The notes: a model not told the origin generated them from the sequence alone. A stretch of DNA of 36,319 bases from Pseudomonas sp. Fl4BN1 (GCF_009908285.1 NZ_JAAARM010000051.1:1-36319); one strand, 5' to 3'; positions 15,276 through 23,587 are shown, numbered from the stretch's first letter. Program-made: numbers and translations.

Positions 15276-16224
15276 ACAGACAAAACCTAGCGACTTTACT
15301 TCACTCCGCAGGTTCGTTGACCAAACAGAACCCCGAAAAACAAACCCTTTCTTTTATCCTTCCTGCCAGTACGCATATCGCCGGATTTCATCTAGGTCGA
15401 GCACTTGATTTGCGCCACATTGTGAAGCAGGCCAAAGCTACCATCAGGAACGCTGAGATTAATATTCCAACTGCGGCCACGTGTGAGTTGATGCGACGAT
15501 GAGCGTTGTGCTTGCTTAAAACTAAGCACGTTCTCTTTTAGTTACAAGAGTGCTTCCAGCTCACCCTCCTGTTACCTCTAGTATGTGCGCAATCACACTA
15601 CAGGCCCTGCAAGAGGGCAGATCTCCTCGCACTTGTTGCAACAAAAATACTCACAAGAGCTTGCAAAAGTGTAAGAGAGCCGCACAAAAAGTCATGCATC
15701 CTTTTCCGGTGTCAGCTCGACTGAACATAATCACCTATATACACCAACTGCTACGCCATTCACTCTGCGACAAATCAACCATACCCAACGAAGACTTGCT
15801 TTCTTCACTCCTTTCAGAGCCGGACGGAAACTAGCTAGCCTGAGAAGCTCCCAGCGTGGAATTATTAACGTGGTTCCCTTAGGAGAGCAGAGAACGTGCG
15901 CGAAGCTCCGCACAAGGTTCCTTACAAACCGATCAAATAGTTTTTCCGTGAATTACTCAAATACATCAGAAGGCATACGAGCATTTTACGCATTTATCTA
16001 TGCATAGCGCCCCAAACGAAACACTCATGAGCCCTATCAAAGCCATATATAGGACACCAAATTATATCCGCATTTAGATTTAGCGCCAAAATGACATTAT
16101 TAAATCTTTTATGCATTAATACTTACTAAACTCCGGACGCTACGCACGACTTTTTAGCACCATATAAAATACACGCCCACCAAACTCCGCTTATCAAACC
16201 ACTCTCCCTAAAAGTCCCATATTG
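15276..16224. other. Gene-poor AT-rich stretch
   Basis: About 950 bp without a supported gene. Open frames of 60-95 codons occur on both strands (15254-15502, 15550-15834, 15731-15913) but lack ribosome sites and recognisable families, and their residue composition looks random. The last 250 bp next to the ABC transporter are especially rich in A and T. It looks like decayed island DNA between the integrase relic and the intact transporter cluster. Confidence 0.4.
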
Positions 16225-16992
16225 TTATTTTAAAGAGCCTGCCAGAAACTGCTTCAGCCGCTCGCTTTGGGTATGGTCAAACACGCTGCTGGGTGAACCT
16301 TGCTCCTCCACTCGCCCCTGATGCAGAAACATAACGTGATTGGAGACGTGCCGTGCAAAGGCCATTTCGTGAGTCACCACAATCATCGTCCTGCCCTCCT
16401 CGGCCAGTTGCTGCATGACCTTGAGTACTTCGCCCACCAGCTCTGGGTCCAGCGCGGAAGTCGGCTCATCGAACAGCATGACCTCCGGCTCCATCGCCAG
16501 CGCTCGGGCAATGGCCACGCGCTGCTGCTGACCACCGGACAACTGAACCGGATACTGTGCCTCGACCCGTTCCGCCAGCCCCACCTTGGATAAGTACTTG
16601 CGTGCACGCTCCAATGCTTGCTGGCGACTGATCCCCAGCACCCTGATCGGGCACTCGATGATGTTGTCCAGCACCGTCATATGGCTCCATAGATTGAAAT
16701 GCTGGAAAACCATCGACAACTTGCTACGCATGATTCTCAGTTGTTTGGGGTCGGCGGCACATTGCTCACCCTTTGCGTCCCGGCGGGTCAACAGCTCTTG
16801 TTGATTGACGATAATGCGTCCGACGCTGGGTTGTTCGAGGTAGTTAATACAGCGTAAAAAGGTGCTTTTTCCCGACCCGGAAGAACCTATGATGCTAATC
16901 ACATCGCCCGCCTTGGCCTTGAGTGATACGCCTTTCAATACTTCATGGCTGCCGTAGTTCTTGTGTACATCATCAACGATCAATTTATACAT
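16225..16992 (-). CDS. Polar amino acid ABC transporter, ATP-binding protein (HisP/ArgT type)
   Basis: The protein has 255 residues, the normal length. The Walker A motif GSSGSGKST lies at residues 36-44, the Q-loop at VFQHFNLW, the signature LSGGQQQR near residue 155, Walker B VMLFDEP and the switch His in VVTHEM. It energises import through the two permeases encoded immediately upstream on the same strand. It is the last gene of the cluster, 19 nt after the second permease. The closest relatives by pattern are the histidine, lysine/arginine/ornithine and octopine/nopaline importers. Confidence 0.93.
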   Translation of the reverse strand: MYKLIVDDVHKNYGSHEVLKGVSLKAKAGDVISIIGSSGSGKSTFLRCINYLEQPSVGRIIVNQQELLTRRDAKGEQCAADPKQLRIMRSKLSMVFQHFNLWSHMTVLDNIIECPIRVLGISRQQALERARKYLSKVGLAERVEAQYPVQLSGGQQQRVAIARALAMEPEVMLFDEPTSALDPELVGEVLKVMQQLAEEGRTMIVVTHEMAFARHVSNHVMFLHQGRVEEQGSPSSVFDHTQSERLKQFLAGSLK

Positions 16993-17011
16993 ACGAGCAT
17001 TTCCAGTGAGG

Positions 17012-17725
17012 TCAGTGCGTGCGGGGTTTCAGGTAGGCCAGCCAATGCAGCTCGCCACGGCGAAACAGCCAGATCAGCAAAAATGAGCTACAGGCATACA
17101 GCACCCCGGCAATCCCGAATGCAGCAAACGAGGCGTAGGTCGCCGAGTTGACGTCCCGGGCAACCTTCAGCAAATCAGGCACCGTGGCGGTGAACGCGAC
17201 GGAGGTTGAATGCAGCATCAGGATTACTTCATTGCTGAACAATGGCAGCGCCCGACGTAACGCTGAGGGCAACACAATCCTCCGGTACAGCGTGAACGGG
17301 GTCATCCCATAGGCCCTGGCGGCCTCGACTTCACCGTGCGGGGTGGCTCTGATGGACCCGGCAAAAATCTCGGTCATGTAGGCACAGGTATTGAGCCCGA
17401 ACGCGAGGACCGTGCAGTTGAAGCCATCACGAAAAAACGCATTGAGAAAATCCTGCGCCCGAATCACATGCAGGCTGTACACCCCGGTGTAAAAGAACAG
17501 CAACTGGATGTACAACGGCGTACCGCGAAATACGTAGGTGTAAAACCAGACCGGTGTGCGAATCAGCGGGTTGGCGCTGACGCGGGCAATGGAGAGCGGA
17601 ACGGCCAACAGAAAACCGATCAAAACCGAAAGGATCAGCAGCCACAAGGTCACCGCCAACCCGGACAGATGTGCTCCGTCGCTCCAAAGGTAGGCCTGCC
17701 AGTAGTCCTGGAGAATCGTGGTCAT
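17012..17725 (-). CDS. Polar amino acid ABC transporter permease (HisM type)
   Basis: The protein has 237 residues with about five membrane helices and the family motif EAARAYGMTPFTLYRRIVLP (EAA loop), which docks on the ATPase. The typical YVFRGTPLYIQLLFFYTG is present. The ATG at 17725 overlaps the stop of the previous permease (ATGA), implying translational coupling; a longer frame to 17770 is not needed. It forms the membrane channel with the HisQ-type partner. Confidence 0.92.
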   Translation of the reverse strand: MTTILQDYWQAYLWSDGAHLSGLAVTLWLLILSVLIGFLLAVPLSIARVSANPLIRTPVWFYTYVFRGTPLYIQLLFFYTGVYSLHVIRAQDFLNAFFRDGFNCTVLAFGLNTCAYMTEIFAGSIRATPHGEVEAARAYGMTPFTLYRRIVLPSALRRALPLFSNEVILMLHSTSVAFTATVPDLLKVARDVNSATYASFAAFGIAGVLYACSSFLLIWLFRRGELHWLAYLKPRTH

Positions 17726-18411
17726 AGCGCGGCCTTCCTGACACCCACGGAATAGCGGTGTTCGAGCCACATCAACAGAACGTTGGAAACGGTAGTGATC
17801 GCGAGGTAGATCAGGCCGCCGACCAGCGTAAAATAGAAGAACTGCATTGAGCCTTTGCCCGCATCCTGCGTCGCCTTGACCACATCGGTCATGCCGATGA
17901 TCGACACCAGCGCGGTCGACTTGATCAGTACTTGCCAGTTATTGCCAATCCCCGGCAACGCATGGCGTAGCATCTGCGGGAACAAGACCTTGCGAAAGGT
18001 TTGTGCTCGCGTCATTCCGTAGGCCCTGGCGGCTTCAATCTGGCCGGCTGGAACCGCCTGAAAAGCACCGCGAAAGGTCTCGGTAAAGTACGCCCCATAA
18101 ATAAATGCCAGGGTCACGACACCGGCCATAAAAGGTTCGATATCGAGCTGGGCAACGCCCAGCCAATCGGTCAGTTGGTTGAGCAACATTTGCAGGCTGA
18201 AAAACAACAACAGCATGATCACAAGGTCCGGCATGCTGCGGATCAGCGTCGTGTAGCTCGTCGCAGACATACGCAGTACACGGTTTGAAGACAGCTTCGA
18301 ACTGGCCCCCATCAGCCCTATCAAAACGGCGAACACCAATGATCCTAACGCCAGTTTGATCGTGGCCAGGGTGCCCAACAGAATCTGTGGAGCAAAACCT
18401 TCCAGAAGCAT
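17722..18411 (-). CDS. Polar amino acid ABC transporter permease (HisQ type)
   Basis: The protein has 229 residues with about five membrane helices. The EAA motif is EAARAYGMTRAQTFRKVLFP, and the family sequence TTLIRSMPDLVIMLLLFF replaces the commoner RGTPxLVQL pattern. The ATG at 18411 has AAGGAGAG closely upstream; an extension to 18486 lacks this. It pairs with the following HisM-type permease, overlapping it by 4 nt. The gap to the binding-protein gene is 92 nt. Confidence 0.92.
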   Translation of the reverse strand: MLLEGFAPQILLGTLATIKLALGSLVFAVLIGLMGASSKLSSNRVLRMSATSYTTLIRSMPDLVIMLLLFFSLQMLLNQLTDWLGVAQLDIEPFMAGVVTLAFIYGAYFTETFRGAFQAVPAGQIEAARAYGMTRAQTFRKVLFPQMLRHALPGIGNNWQVLIKSTALVSIIGMTDVVKATQDAGKGSMQFFYFTLVGGLIYLAITTVSNVLLMWLEHRYSVGVRKAAL

Positions 18412-18503
18412 TTCACTCTCCTTATTTTTATTAGGTTGAGGTGAAGGTAAAGCGGTAACAGAGCAGCCTGGGCGACTGCTCTGCACAGGGTTTCGAGCGG
18501 GGG

Positions 18504-19292
18504 TTATTTCGCGCCGTAGACGTCGAAATCGAAGTACTTTTTGTTGATCCGAGCGTAGGTACCATTGGCGATGATTGTCGCCAGGGCTTTGTTCAAGTCT
18601 TCACGCAACTCGACATCCTCCTTGCGCACACCGATGCCGTCACCTACGCCGAAAAACTCTGGGTTATCCAGGGTACCGCCGGAAAACTCGTAGTCCTTGC
18701 CTGCCGGTTTATCCAGAAAACCGTAGCTGGCTTGAATGGAGCCCTGCAATGAGGCATCAAGCCGCCCGACCGTGAGGTCGGCGTAGACTTGGTCCTGATT
18801 TTGATAAGAGAGAATATCCACGCCCTGGGAACCCCAGACAGCTTTCGCGAAAGCCTCCTGGGTCGAGCCTTGCTCCACGCCGACACGCCTGCCTTTGAGC
18901 GACTCGACGGTGGGTTCCAACCCCGACCCACGCTTGCTGACCAGACGTGCCGGGGCGTTTGAGATTTTGTCGGTGAACGCAATCTGGCCCTGGCGCTTGG
19001 AGGTGATGGTCATCGATGAGGCCACTGCGTCGAACTTGCGAGCCAGCAATGCCGGAATCATCCCGTCCCAGCTGCTTTCAACCCAGATGCACCGGGCGTG
19101 CAGCTCTGCACAGAGCGCCTCGGCGATATCGACCCCAAAGCCCGTCAGCGTGCCGTCCTGGTTTTTGTACTCCAGTGGCGGATACGTCGGATCAACACCC
19201 AACTTCAGTACTTTCCCGCTCCAGTCAGCCGCGCCAGCCAAGCCGGATGCGGTCAAGAACGCCAGGGAAACAGCCGCGATTATCTTATTCAT
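18504..19292 (-). CDS. Periplasmic amino acid-binding protein of the ABC transporter
   Basis: The protein has 262 residues. The signal peptide MNKIIAAVSLAFLTASGLAG is cleaved around residue 20-22. The mature part belongs to SBP family 3: KLGVDPTYPPLEYKNQDGTL, GFGVDIAEALC, WDGMIPALLARKFDAVASSM, and the closing ADLTVGRLDASLQ. The ligand is probably a basic or opine-like amino acid, judging from resemblance to HisJ/ArgT; the ligand itself cannot be read. GAGGAAG lies 6 nt before the ATG. Its position before the permeases, just after the amidohydrolase gene, suggests that the transported compound or its product is handled by that enzyme. Confidence 0.92.
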   Translation of the reverse strand: MNKIIAAVSLAFLTASGLAGAADWSGKVLKLGVDPTYPPLEYKNQDGTLTGFGVDIAEALCAELHARCIWVESSWDGMIPALLARKFDAVASSMTITSKRQGQIAFTDKISNAPARLVSKRGSGLEPTVESLKGRRVGVEQGSTQEAFAKAVWGSQGVDILSYQNQDQVYADLTVGRLDASLQGSIQASYGFLDKPAGKDYEFSGGTLDNPEFFGVGDGIGVRKEDVELREDLNKALATIIANGTYARINKKYFDFDVYGAK

Positions 19293-19351
19293 TGTTATCT
19301 TCCTCGATGGCTCGCAGAGCCAGGTTACCGATAGCATCTATGCAGCTCTGC

Positions 19352-20521
19352 TTAGCGCAGAAACCGCTCTACCAACTTGACCCAGTAACTGGCGCCGATG
19401 GGTAGGCAGACGTCGTTGAAGTCGTAACCGGGGTTATGCAGCAAGCACCCACTGTCGCCCTGGCCATTGCCTATCACCAGATAACTGCCCGGACATTTTT
19501 CCAGGATGAAGGCAAAGTCCTCGCTGGCGGTAAAGGGCCGCAAGTCCTCGATCAATTGCTCGTCGCCCAACCACTCGCTGGCAACTTCACGCGCGAACGC
19601 CGTCTGCTCGGGATCGTTGATCAACACCGGATGGCAATGCTGGTAGTCGATATGCGCCTGTGCACCGAAACTCGCCGCCTGGCCCTTGACCAGTTCAGTG
19701 ATCCTGGCTTCGAGCAGTTGGCGAATATGCGGCGTCAGCGCTCGCACGCTCAGGATCATTTCAGCGGAGGCGGGAATGACATTCGACGCGGTCCCGGCAT
19801 GGATGCTGCCAACAGTGATAATCGCTGTTTCTTGAGGGTTGACGTTGCGCGCTACGATACTTTGCAACGCCATCACGATGGACGAGCAGACCACCACCGG
19901 GTCGACCGCCTTGTGCGGGACCGCACCATGACCACCCGTACCGATGACCGTGATTGTCACCGTATCGGCAGACGCCATGAACGGCCCGCTGTAGAAGCCC
20001 AAATGCCCGGCCGGATAACCCGGGACGTTGTGCATGGCAAATATCGCATCGCAGGGGAAACGTTCGAGCAGCCCATCCTCCAGCATTTTCCGGGCACCAC
20101 CCAGCCCCTCTTCGGCCGGCTGGAACACCAGATGCACCGTGCCGTTGAACGCTCGGGTTTGTGCAAGGTATTGCCCCGCTGCCAGCAACGTGGCCGTATG
20201 ACCGTCGTGACCGCAGGCATGCATCACGCCATCATTGCGACTGGCATACGGTAAGCCGGTGGTTTCCTGAATCGGCAGCGCATCCATATCCGCGCGCAAC
20301 CCAATAGCGCGTCCGAGGCCGTTTTTCAGGGTTCCGACCACACCGGTCTTGCCCACCCCTCGGCTCACCTCAAACCCCCACTGCGTCAAACACTGCGCCA
20401 CCAGTTCGGCCGTGGTGAACTCTTCAAACCCCAGCTCGGGGTGGGCATGAATACGGTGACGCAGGGCAATCATCTCATTTTGAGATGCAGCTATTCCCGG
20501 CAGGACATGGTTAGCATGCAC
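19352..20521 (-). CDS. M20D-family metallo-amidohydrolase (hippurate / N-acyl amino acid hydrolase type)
   Basis: The protein has 389 residues. Metal-binding residues are visible: HACGHDGH (around residues 101-108), PAEEG (E138/E139), AMHNVPG, and HNPGYDFND near the C-terminus. The dimerisation domain has GTGGHGAVPHKAVDP. Such enzymes cleave N-acyl amino acids, hippurate or indole-acetyl amino acid conjugates in the cytoplasm. Two starts are possible. The GTG at 20521 has AGGAG 7 nt upstream and is preferred; the ATG at 20545 has only GGGG. The gene is the first of a leftward set with the amino acid ABC transporter and is divergent from a LysR gene, so uptake and hydrolysis of a conjugated amino acid is the likely theme. 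Confidence 0.88.
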   Translation of the reverse strand: MHANHVLPGIAASQNEMIALRHRIHAHPELGFEEFTTAELVAQCLTQWGFEVSRGVGKTGVVGTLKNGLGRAIGLRADMDALPIQETTGLPYASRNDGVMHACGHDGHTATLLAAGQYLAQTRAFNGTVHLVFQPAEEGLGGARKMLEDGLLERFPCDAIFAMHNVPGYPAGHLGFYSGPFMASADTVTITVIGTGGHGAVPHKAVDPVVVCSSIVMALQSIVARNVNPQETAIITVGSIHAGTASNVIPASAEMILSVRALTPHIRQLLEARITELVKGQAASFGAQAHIDYQHCHPVLINDPEQTAFAREVASEWLGDEQLIEDLRPFTASEDFAFILEKCPGSYLVIGNGQGDSGCLLHNPGYDFNDVCLPIGASYWVKLVERFLR

Positions 20522-20641
20522 GGTTGTACTCCTCGATAAGATCATTCAGTACCCCTGGCTCAGTGGTGAGATCCGGTGGGTGCTGCTGAATCGATCTTAA
20601 GGAGCAGGCCCTGAGCCAGGAAGACTCAGTTTGGTTATGAT

Positions 20642-20658
20642 GACAACCATTGGTTGTC
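20642..20658. promoter_or_regulatory. 17-bp inverted repeat, candidate LysR operator
   Basis: GACAACCATTGGTTGTC is a perfect 8-bp inverted repeat around one central base, placed 15 nt before the LysR start codon and about 120 nt from the amidohydrolase start. A palindrome so close to the regulator start fits autorepression by a LysR protein. Confidence 0.55.
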
Positions 20659-20673
20659 CCAAAGGTGAACCTA

Positions 20674-21627
20674 TTGAAGCTGCATCAACTGCAAGCGCTG
20701 ATTGCCAGTGCCGAGACCGGCAGCATACGAGCGGCCGCGCGCTCGCTGGATATCTCCCAGGCCGCCGTGACCAAAGCCCTGCGTGAACTGGAAACGGCTC
20801 AGCAGTTGCCGCTGTTCGTCAGGACCCCCAGTGGCTTGAACTTCACTGAATACGGAAAAGTGCTGCTGACCCACGCCAAGCTGGTACTCAAGCAACTGGA
20901 ACATGCGCAGGCCGAGCTTGATCAGTTGCGCGGCAAAGCCCAGGGGCGACTCTGCGTCGGCGTCACGCCCTGGATTGCACTGACGTTTCTACCGGAAGTG
21001 GTGTTGGACTTTCGGCAACGCATGCCGGACATCCAACTGGAGTTGTTCGAAAGCCTGATGGCGGTGGCCCAACCGCTGCTGCGTGACGGCAGCATGGACT
21101 TCGCCATTGGCCAGTTACATCCGGCGCAGGCGACCCCGGAATTTACCTGCGAAACGTTGCTGGACTACCAGACCTCAGTATTGATTCGAGAGGGCCACCC
21201 TCGACAAAAAGCGCAATCCATCCACGATCTGCTGGACCAGAACTGGACGCTGAACTATGCCCCAGACGGCCGTGACGTCCTGATGCAGGAGCTGTTCGGC
21301 AGGCACAACGCGCAGATTGATAGCAATCGCATCGTGCGCGCACACTCACTGGCGATCCTGCAGATGATGGTGGAGCGAGCCGACATGTGCACCTGGGGGC
21401 CGACCATCATGAGCACGGCCCCCCCCTTCCTGGGGCGCATTGTTGCCCTGGAGTTGAGCGAAGCATTCGAGCCGCGGCAGTTGAGCATCGTCACACGGCG
21501 CAATGGCTCGCTGAGCAATGCCGCACAGTGTTTCACCGACTGCCTAATAGGGGTAATTCGGCGCCACGCCCGCTCAGCGAAAAAGGAGGATCGCGAGCTG
21601 TTTAAGACCCTGCAATTATTAGTTTGA
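20674..21627 (+). CDS. LysR-family transcriptional regulator
   Basis: The protein has 317 residues. The helix-turn-helix (KLHQLQALIASAETGSIRAA, then SQAAVTKALRELE) spans about residues 1-60 and an effector-binding domain fills the rest. The TTG at 20674 is chosen because AAAGGTG lies 6 nt upstream and the protein then begins MKLHQLQAL, as family members do; a GTG at 20665 and a TTG at 20650 are alternatives. It is divergent from the amidohydrolase/ABC transporter genes and probably controls them in response to a conjugated amino acid. The CysB/TsaR-like branch is suggested by the pattern, with low certainty. Confidence 0.9.
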   Translation: MKLHQLQALIASAETGSIRAAARSLDISQAAVTKALRELETAQQLPLFVRTPSGLNFTEYGKVLLTHAKLVLKQLEHAQAELDQLRGKAQGRLCVGVTPWIALTFLPEVVLDFRQRMPDIQLELFESLMAVAQPLLRDGSMDFAIGQLHPAQATPEFTCETLLDYQTSVLIREGHPRQKAQSIHDLLDQNWTLNYAPDGRDVLMQELFGRHNAQIDSNRIVRAHSLAILQMMVERADMCTWGPTIMSTAPPFLGRIVALELSEAFEPRQLSIVTRRNGSLSNAAQCFTDCLIGVIRRHARSAKKEDRELFKTLQLLV

Positions 21628-21877
21628 AGGTGCCCGCCGGTACTCATAGTCAGACCGGCGAAAGAACTCATCGTGTCCGAATAACCTTGCCGGGCTAAGT
21701 GAAAAGATCTCTAGAAAATCCGGGGCGATTCAGCAGACCACAACTTAGAAGCACAGCGATGGCAGAGATTAGCCCTTTCTGTGGCGCATGCTGAGGCTGA
21801 CTCTGAAGAGCGGAAAACCAACCACCCGTCCCAGATCTGTCCCATATGAGAGTTTTTCAGACGCCAAAAACCACAAA

Positions 21878-21906
21878 CCCCCGACTTTCACTAGGAAAAT
21901 CAGGGG
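21878..21906 (-). terminator. Terminator after tRNA-Ser
   Basis: An 11-bp imperfect stem (21878-21888 with 21896-21906) pairs fully only in leftward RNA, using two G-U pairs, and is followed by a modest U-rich tail. It lies 17 nt from the tRNA 3' end and resembles the hairpin at 10927-10957. Confidence 0.65.
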
Positions 21907-21923
21907 TCTGTGTTTGCAGAATG

Positions 21924-21938
21924 TGGCGGTGAAGGAGA
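21924..21938. repeat. att-like direct repeat inside the tRNA-Ser 3' end
   Basis: This is the second copy of the 15-bp sequence at 10979-10993. The two copies delimit about 10.96 kb that contains an integrase relic. Confidence 0.65.
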
Positions 21939-22013
21939 GATTCGAACTCTCGATACAGTTTCCTGTATACACACTTTCCAGGCGTGCTCCTTAAGCCACT
22001 CGGACACTTCACC
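21924..22013 (-). tRNA. tRNA-Ser, anticodon GGA
   Basis: A 90-nt gene on the minus strand starts GGTGAAG and ends CTTCACCGCCA with encoded CCA. The acceptor stem GGTGAAG/CTTCACC is perfect, the anticodon is GGA within CTGGAAA, a long variable arm typical of tRNA-Ser is present, and the T-arm is GAGAGTTCGAATCTCTC. It reads UCC and UCU codons. Its 3' end is duplicated at 10979-10993, marking it as an integration site. Confidence 0.96.
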
Positions 22014-22333
22014 GTATCTCTTCAAACATGTTCTGTCTGTCGAGGCGCGCTAATGTAGTCGAAAGCTTTTCTGATGGCAAACATTTTTTTTCAGAATTTT
22101 CATGCGCTTAAGAACGTTCCGTCCTGGAGGGTGACTCAACCTGAGCCGGGAACAAGGCAAACCGGCCATTCTCCAGCCTTGCCCACAGCTATATAGAAGA
22201 AACCATGCGCTGTCCGCTGCGCCATGCAAGCCAACATCCTGGCCAAAGCCTGACTCATCAGTCAGTCACGGCGCTTTACCAGATCTGTCGTGGTGGGTAA
22301 CTTCTGCTGCACTTCAACATAAGGAATTGCGTC

Positions 22334-22399
22334 ATGAGTGAATTGATTTCCTATCAACCGCCCTGCCCTGCCCCCACAGGTCAATCCCTTTATTCCTAG
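22334..22399 (+). CDS. Possible 21-residue peptide or truncated gene start
   Basis: ATG at 22334 has AAGGAA 7 nt upstream and reads MSELISYQPPCPAPTGQSLY before a stop one codon later. The good ribosome site on a very short frame suggests the 5' end of a gene that was cut off, perhaps where foreign DNA joined. Direct repeats start 6 nt downstream. Confidence 0.25.
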   Translation: MSELISYQPPCPAPTGQSLYS

Positions 22400-22404
22400 A
22401 GCCC

Positions 22405-22468
22405 TTCGGAATACTTTCCGTCATATTCGGAATACATTGCCGACCAACGTGGACACTATGTGGACACT
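22405..22468. repeat. Two pairs of short direct repeats, integrase arm-site-like
   Basis: TTCGGAATAC occurs at 22405-22414 and 22426-22435, a 21-nt period. GTGGACACT occurs at 22449-22457 and 22460-22468, an 11-nt period. Spacing by one or two helical turns is typical of integrase or recombination-directionality binding sites at attachment regions. No integrase gene is visible beside them. Confidence 0.45.
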
Positions 22469-22727
22469 CAGCAACAACTTGATGACCACCTGCCTGATGC
22501 AACACTGTGCAATCTTCCACGCCCTCCCGTTCCAGCCACAGGCCACAGTCTATCCAGGGTCCAGCCTCTCGATCTGATTGGGTAAAACGCAACCAGATGA
22601 ACAAATCCTGGACTGGCTCCAATTTGGAAAACAGGGGTAACCCTCAGTTTTTCAAGCTTTCGCACAGTCTGGCCGGGGGCCCTAGGACTATCATCTCTCC
22701 GCACACGCCACCGGGCGTTGTGCAAAC

Positions 22728-22973
22728 TTATGACATTCCTCTGCAAAACCTTGCACCGCGTGCAATCGCCAAACACCCCGCAGACCCCGCAGCGGGCTTA
22801 GCCGGGGGCATGATTTGCACCACCATCTGACTTTGCACAAAAAAGGGACGCAGAGCCCGTCGGCGGGAGGGGGATAAGTGCTTTTTTCGCTTGTTTTTTC
22901 TCTGCTCGGTGTTTTTGGCGTTCGCCCTCCATGGCGTGGCTGACATTTCATCGGGTTGACGAACATGAGCCAT
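22728..22973 (-). CDS. Possible small basic phage-associated protein, 81 residues
   Basis: The frame starts with ATG 22973, 15 nt left of the LexA box, and has GAGG 4 nt upstream. It begins MAHVRQPDEMSATPWRANAK and continues very basic (KNKRKKHLSPSRRRALRPFF), then a more hydrophobic MVVQIMPPAKPAAGS. It vaguely recalls short proteins found near phage regulatory regions of pseudomonads. A longer frame in another phase overlaps the rightward gene and is rejected. Coding status is uncertain. Confidence 0.35.
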   Translation of the reverse strand: MAHVRQPDEMSATPWRANAKNTEQRKNKRKKHLSPSRRRALRPFFVQSQMVVQIMPPAKPAAGSAGCLAIARGARFCRGMS

Positions 22974-22987
22974 ACGGCCTCGATATA

Positions 22988-23003
22988 CTGTATGCGCGTA
23001 CAG
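22988..23003. promoter_or_regulatory. LexA box (SOS operator)
   Basis: CTGTATGCGCGTACAG fits the gamma-proteobacterial LexA consensus CTGT-N8-ACAG perfectly and extends to ATACTG/CAGT at the edges. It lies 27 nt before the rightward gene at 23030 and 15 nt from the leftward frame at 22973. RecA-triggered LexA cleavage should therefore induce these genes on DNA damage, as is common for phage and tailocin control regions. Confidence 0.8.
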
Positions 23004-23029
23004 TTGTTTTGTAGCAGCAGGGGTAGGAG

Positions 23030-23281
23030 ATGAAAGAAGTGAGTACAGAGGTTCCCGTCGCGGAGTCCGAGGGAATAGCCGCCTGGCAGGCTCTCTTGCA
23101 GGACCAGGAGGCGTTGCTTAAAAATCCTGGGGCGCACCACAAAGCGCTGATCCATGGGGCGTACACCCTGCACCAGGCTCACGCAATTGATCGAGACATT
23201 TTGTGCGATCTACTTGAGCAGGCAGACGGAGCGCTGGCTTATGCAGTGGAAGCACTCCTGGACTCTCACTGCAGCGAGTAG
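23030..23281 (+). CDS. SOS-controlled small helical protein of unknown function
   Basis: The protein has 83 residues, begins MKEVSTEVPVAESEGIAAWQ and ends ALAYAVEALLDSHCSE. It is predicted by eye to be all-helical and acidic, with no membrane segment. TAGGAG directly precedes the ATG. It is the first gene after the LexA box and is followed after 9 nt by a second small gene, so the two form an SOS-inducible pair. I recall similar short proteins at the regulatory edge of pseudomonad prophages but know no function. It is not PrtN or PrtR. Confidence 0.7.
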   Translation: MKEVSTEVPVAESEGIAAWQALLQDQEALLKNPGAHHKALIHGAYTLHQAHAIDRDILCDLLEQADGALAYAVEALLDSHCSE

Positions 23282-23290
23282 GAGGTTTCC

Positions 23291-23587
23291 ATGCAAATGT
23301 TGGTAACACCTATGCGCCGAAAGGGTGTCGCGCTGAGTCTGGACGAAAGGAGGCGTTACAGAGCAATAAAGGGTGACGTTAGGGTGAGGGCTGAAATAGA
23401 CCCCGATATGGGGCGAAGCACGACCGTAGCAAGGCTTCTGGGTGTTATGCCACTTGACCCCGAGCACTTGCCCCAACTGCGAGATGTAATCTTATCCAGC
23501 ATGGCCCCTCTGGGCTTTGTATTGAGCGGGATCGAGTACATCGACGGTTGCGCCTACGCGCAGTCTTGGTGGTGCAGGGAGTCGTAA
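23291..23587 (+). CDS. Small protein of unknown function, second gene of the SOS pair
   Basis: The protein has 98 residues, starts MQMLVTPMRRKGVALSLDER and contains GRSTTVARLLGVMPLDPEHL and GIEYIDGCAYAQSWWCRES. AGGAGG lies 6 nt before the ATG. The basic N-terminus (RRK, DERRRYRAIKGDVRVR) could bind nucleic acid, and the C-terminal half looks like a small alpha/beta fold. It lies 9 nt after the first gene and is probably cotranscribed from the LexA-controlled promoter. I do not recognise the family. Confidence 0.7.
   Translation: MQMLVTPMRRKGVALSLDERRRYRAIKGDVRVRAEIDPDMGRSTTVARLLGVMPLDPEHLPQLRDVILSSMAPLGFVLSGIEYIDGCAYAQSWWCRES

Noticed and set aside
15254..15913. Three open frames of 60-94 codons in the AT-rich gap
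   Set aside because: None has a ribosome site or recognisable sequence; the first overlaps the IS5 fragment in antisense.
22691..23182. A 163-codon minus-strand frame across the LexA box
   Set aside because: It covers the LexA box and is antisense to the SOS gene at 23030; the shorter frame in another phase ending at 22728 is more plausible.
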